A DNA stretch of 39,463 nt, taken from NCBI GenBank assembly GCA_910577365.1, contig CAJTMU010000012.1, positions 1-39,463 of the forward strand. The letters run 5' to 3'. This DNA comes from an uncultured Oscillospiraceae bacterium (GTDB lineage Bacteria; Bacillota; Clostridia; Oscillospirales; Ruminococcaceae). A program made the position numbers and the translations under genes. The notes below the pieces were generated by a model. That model was not told the origin of the DNA. It saw nothing but the letters and a program-made list of their open reading frames with translations, and did no database searches. Shown here piece by piece: positions 38,853-39,463 of the stretch. Numbering within the stretch: position 1 is the first letter of the stretch; every line of letters begins with the position of its first letter.

Positions 38853-39463
38853 ATGGCAATGATCACAATGATTAAAAAGCGCGACGGAAGACAGGTTCCT
38901 TTTAATATCGAAAAGATAGCTTCCGCGATATACAAAGCGGCGCAGGTAGTGGGCGGCAACGACTACGGTGAGGCTATGCGGCTGGCGGACGAGGTGTGCC
39001 AGCAGCTTTCCGTGTCCATTATAGGGCGCAACCCCTCTGTTGAAGAGGTTCAGGACATGGTGGAAAAGGTGCTTATCGAGGGAGGGCACTCCAAAACCGC
39101 CAAGGCGTACATCCTTTACCGCGCGGAGCGCACCAGAGCACGTGAGATGGACTCCAAGCTGATGAAGATATATGAGGATCTTACCTTCAAATCCGCAGGC
39201 GAATGTGATATCAAGCGCGAAAACGCTAATATTGACGGCGACACCGCTATGGGTACGATGCTCAAATACGGCTCGGAGGGTGCCAAGCAGTTTAACGAGA
39301 TATATGTCCTTGACCCCGCTCACTCCCACGCTCATATAAACGGTGATATACATATTCATGATCTTGACTTTCTGACGCTGACCACCACCTGCTGCCAGAT
39401 AGACCTGCTTAAACTGTTCAGCGACGGCTTTTCCACCGGACACGGTTTTCTGCGTGAGCCTAA
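38853..39463 (+). CDS. nrdD: Anaerobic ribonucleoside-triphosphate reductase (partial)
   Basis: NrdD is the glycyl-radical enzyme that reduces ribonucleoside triphosphates to deoxynucleotides without oxygen; it is activated by NrdG. About 203 N-terminal residues are present out of roughly 700 or more. An ATP-cone allosteric domain occupies residues 5-95 (IKKRDGRQVPFNIEKIASAI, KTAKAYILYRAERTRARE). The catalytic part begins with ENANIDGDTAMGTMLKYGSEGAKQF and AHSHAHINGDIHIHDLDF, read in parts, both highly characteristic of NrdD. AAGGAG precedes the ATG. The catalytic and glycyl-radical regions lie beyond the window. Confidence 0.95.
   Translation, partial: MAMITMIKKRDGRQVPFNIEKIASAIYKAAQVVGGNDYGEAMRLADEVCQQLSVSIIGRNPSVEEVQDMVEKVLIEGGHSKTAKAYILYRAERTRAREMDSKLMKIYEDLTFKSAGECDIKRENANIDGDTAMGTMLKYGSEGAKQFNEIYVLDPAHSHAHINGDIHIHDLDFLTLTTTCCQIDLLKLFSDGFSTGHGFLREP

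Overview
The window looks like a chromosomal segment of an anaerobic, Gram-positive, spore-lineage Clostridia bacterium, probably near Ruminococcaceae/Oscillospiraceae. The grounds are a mraZ-rsmH-ftsL-PBP(PASTA)-murE cell-wall cluster, gatCAB for indirect tRNA amidation, anaerobic ribonucleotide reductase NrdD, an ANTAR regulator, strong AGGAGG-type ribosome sites, near-consensus sigma-A promoters, several TTG starts and an NPDTG-type C-terminal sorting signal. I see no rRNA or tRNA gene, CRISPR array, complete insertion sequence or prophage. Assignments rest on reading motifs by eye, with no database search.

Layout. 1-5851 (minus): division and cell-wall (dcw) cluster with its promoter and MraZ boxes. 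6080-15557 (minus): a polyamine region with speD, a speA-like decarboxylase, speE, a carboxynorspermidine/carboxyspermidine dehydrogenase and nspC. Mixed into it are two tandem DUF4375 genes, a GrpB-family gene and a SUKH-like/TPR gene. 15617-18684 (minus): a zinc-ribbon protein, galT, a small unknown gene, a GNAT acetyltransferase, cytidine deaminase and a small gene with two in-frame stops. 18973-20406 (minus): uridine phosphorylase and a membrane protein. 20409-21294 (minus): an ANTAR regulator with a hairpin at the start of its transcript. 21834-25132 (plus): gatCAB. 25162-27308: a surface protein and a divergent XRE regulator sharing two operator-like palindromes. 27320-30922 (minus): a CorA transporter with a long leader, rlmH and a D,D-carboxypeptidase. 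31339-32354 (plus): a metallophosphoesterase and a PC4-like protein. 32376-37895 (minus): an AraC/GyrI regulator, an orphan ABC ATPase, pyruvate kinase and D-lactate dehydrogenase. 38712-39463 (plus): the start of nrdD.

How the genes work together. The polyamine region holds enzymes for two ways of adding an aminopropyl group: decarboxylated S-adenosylmethionine (SpeD/SpeE), and aspartate semialdehyde (dehydrogenase/NspC). No agmatine-processing enzyme is nearby. Pyruvate kinase and D-lactate dehydrogenase lie head to tail at the end of fermentative glycolysis. Uridine phosphorylase, cytidine deaminase and galT point to nucleoside and sugar salvage.

The least ordinary signals are in RNA leaders and intergenic DNA. 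They are: a promoter-to-terminator unit of about 160 nt upstream of the lactate dehydrogenase gene; a leader of about 430 nt before corA with a 32-codon ORF and a ribosome-site hairpin; a hairpin before the ABC ATPase gene that contains its ribosome site and ends in a T-run touching the start codon; the 5' hairpin on the ANTAR mRNA; and two families of diverged palindromic intergenic repeats.
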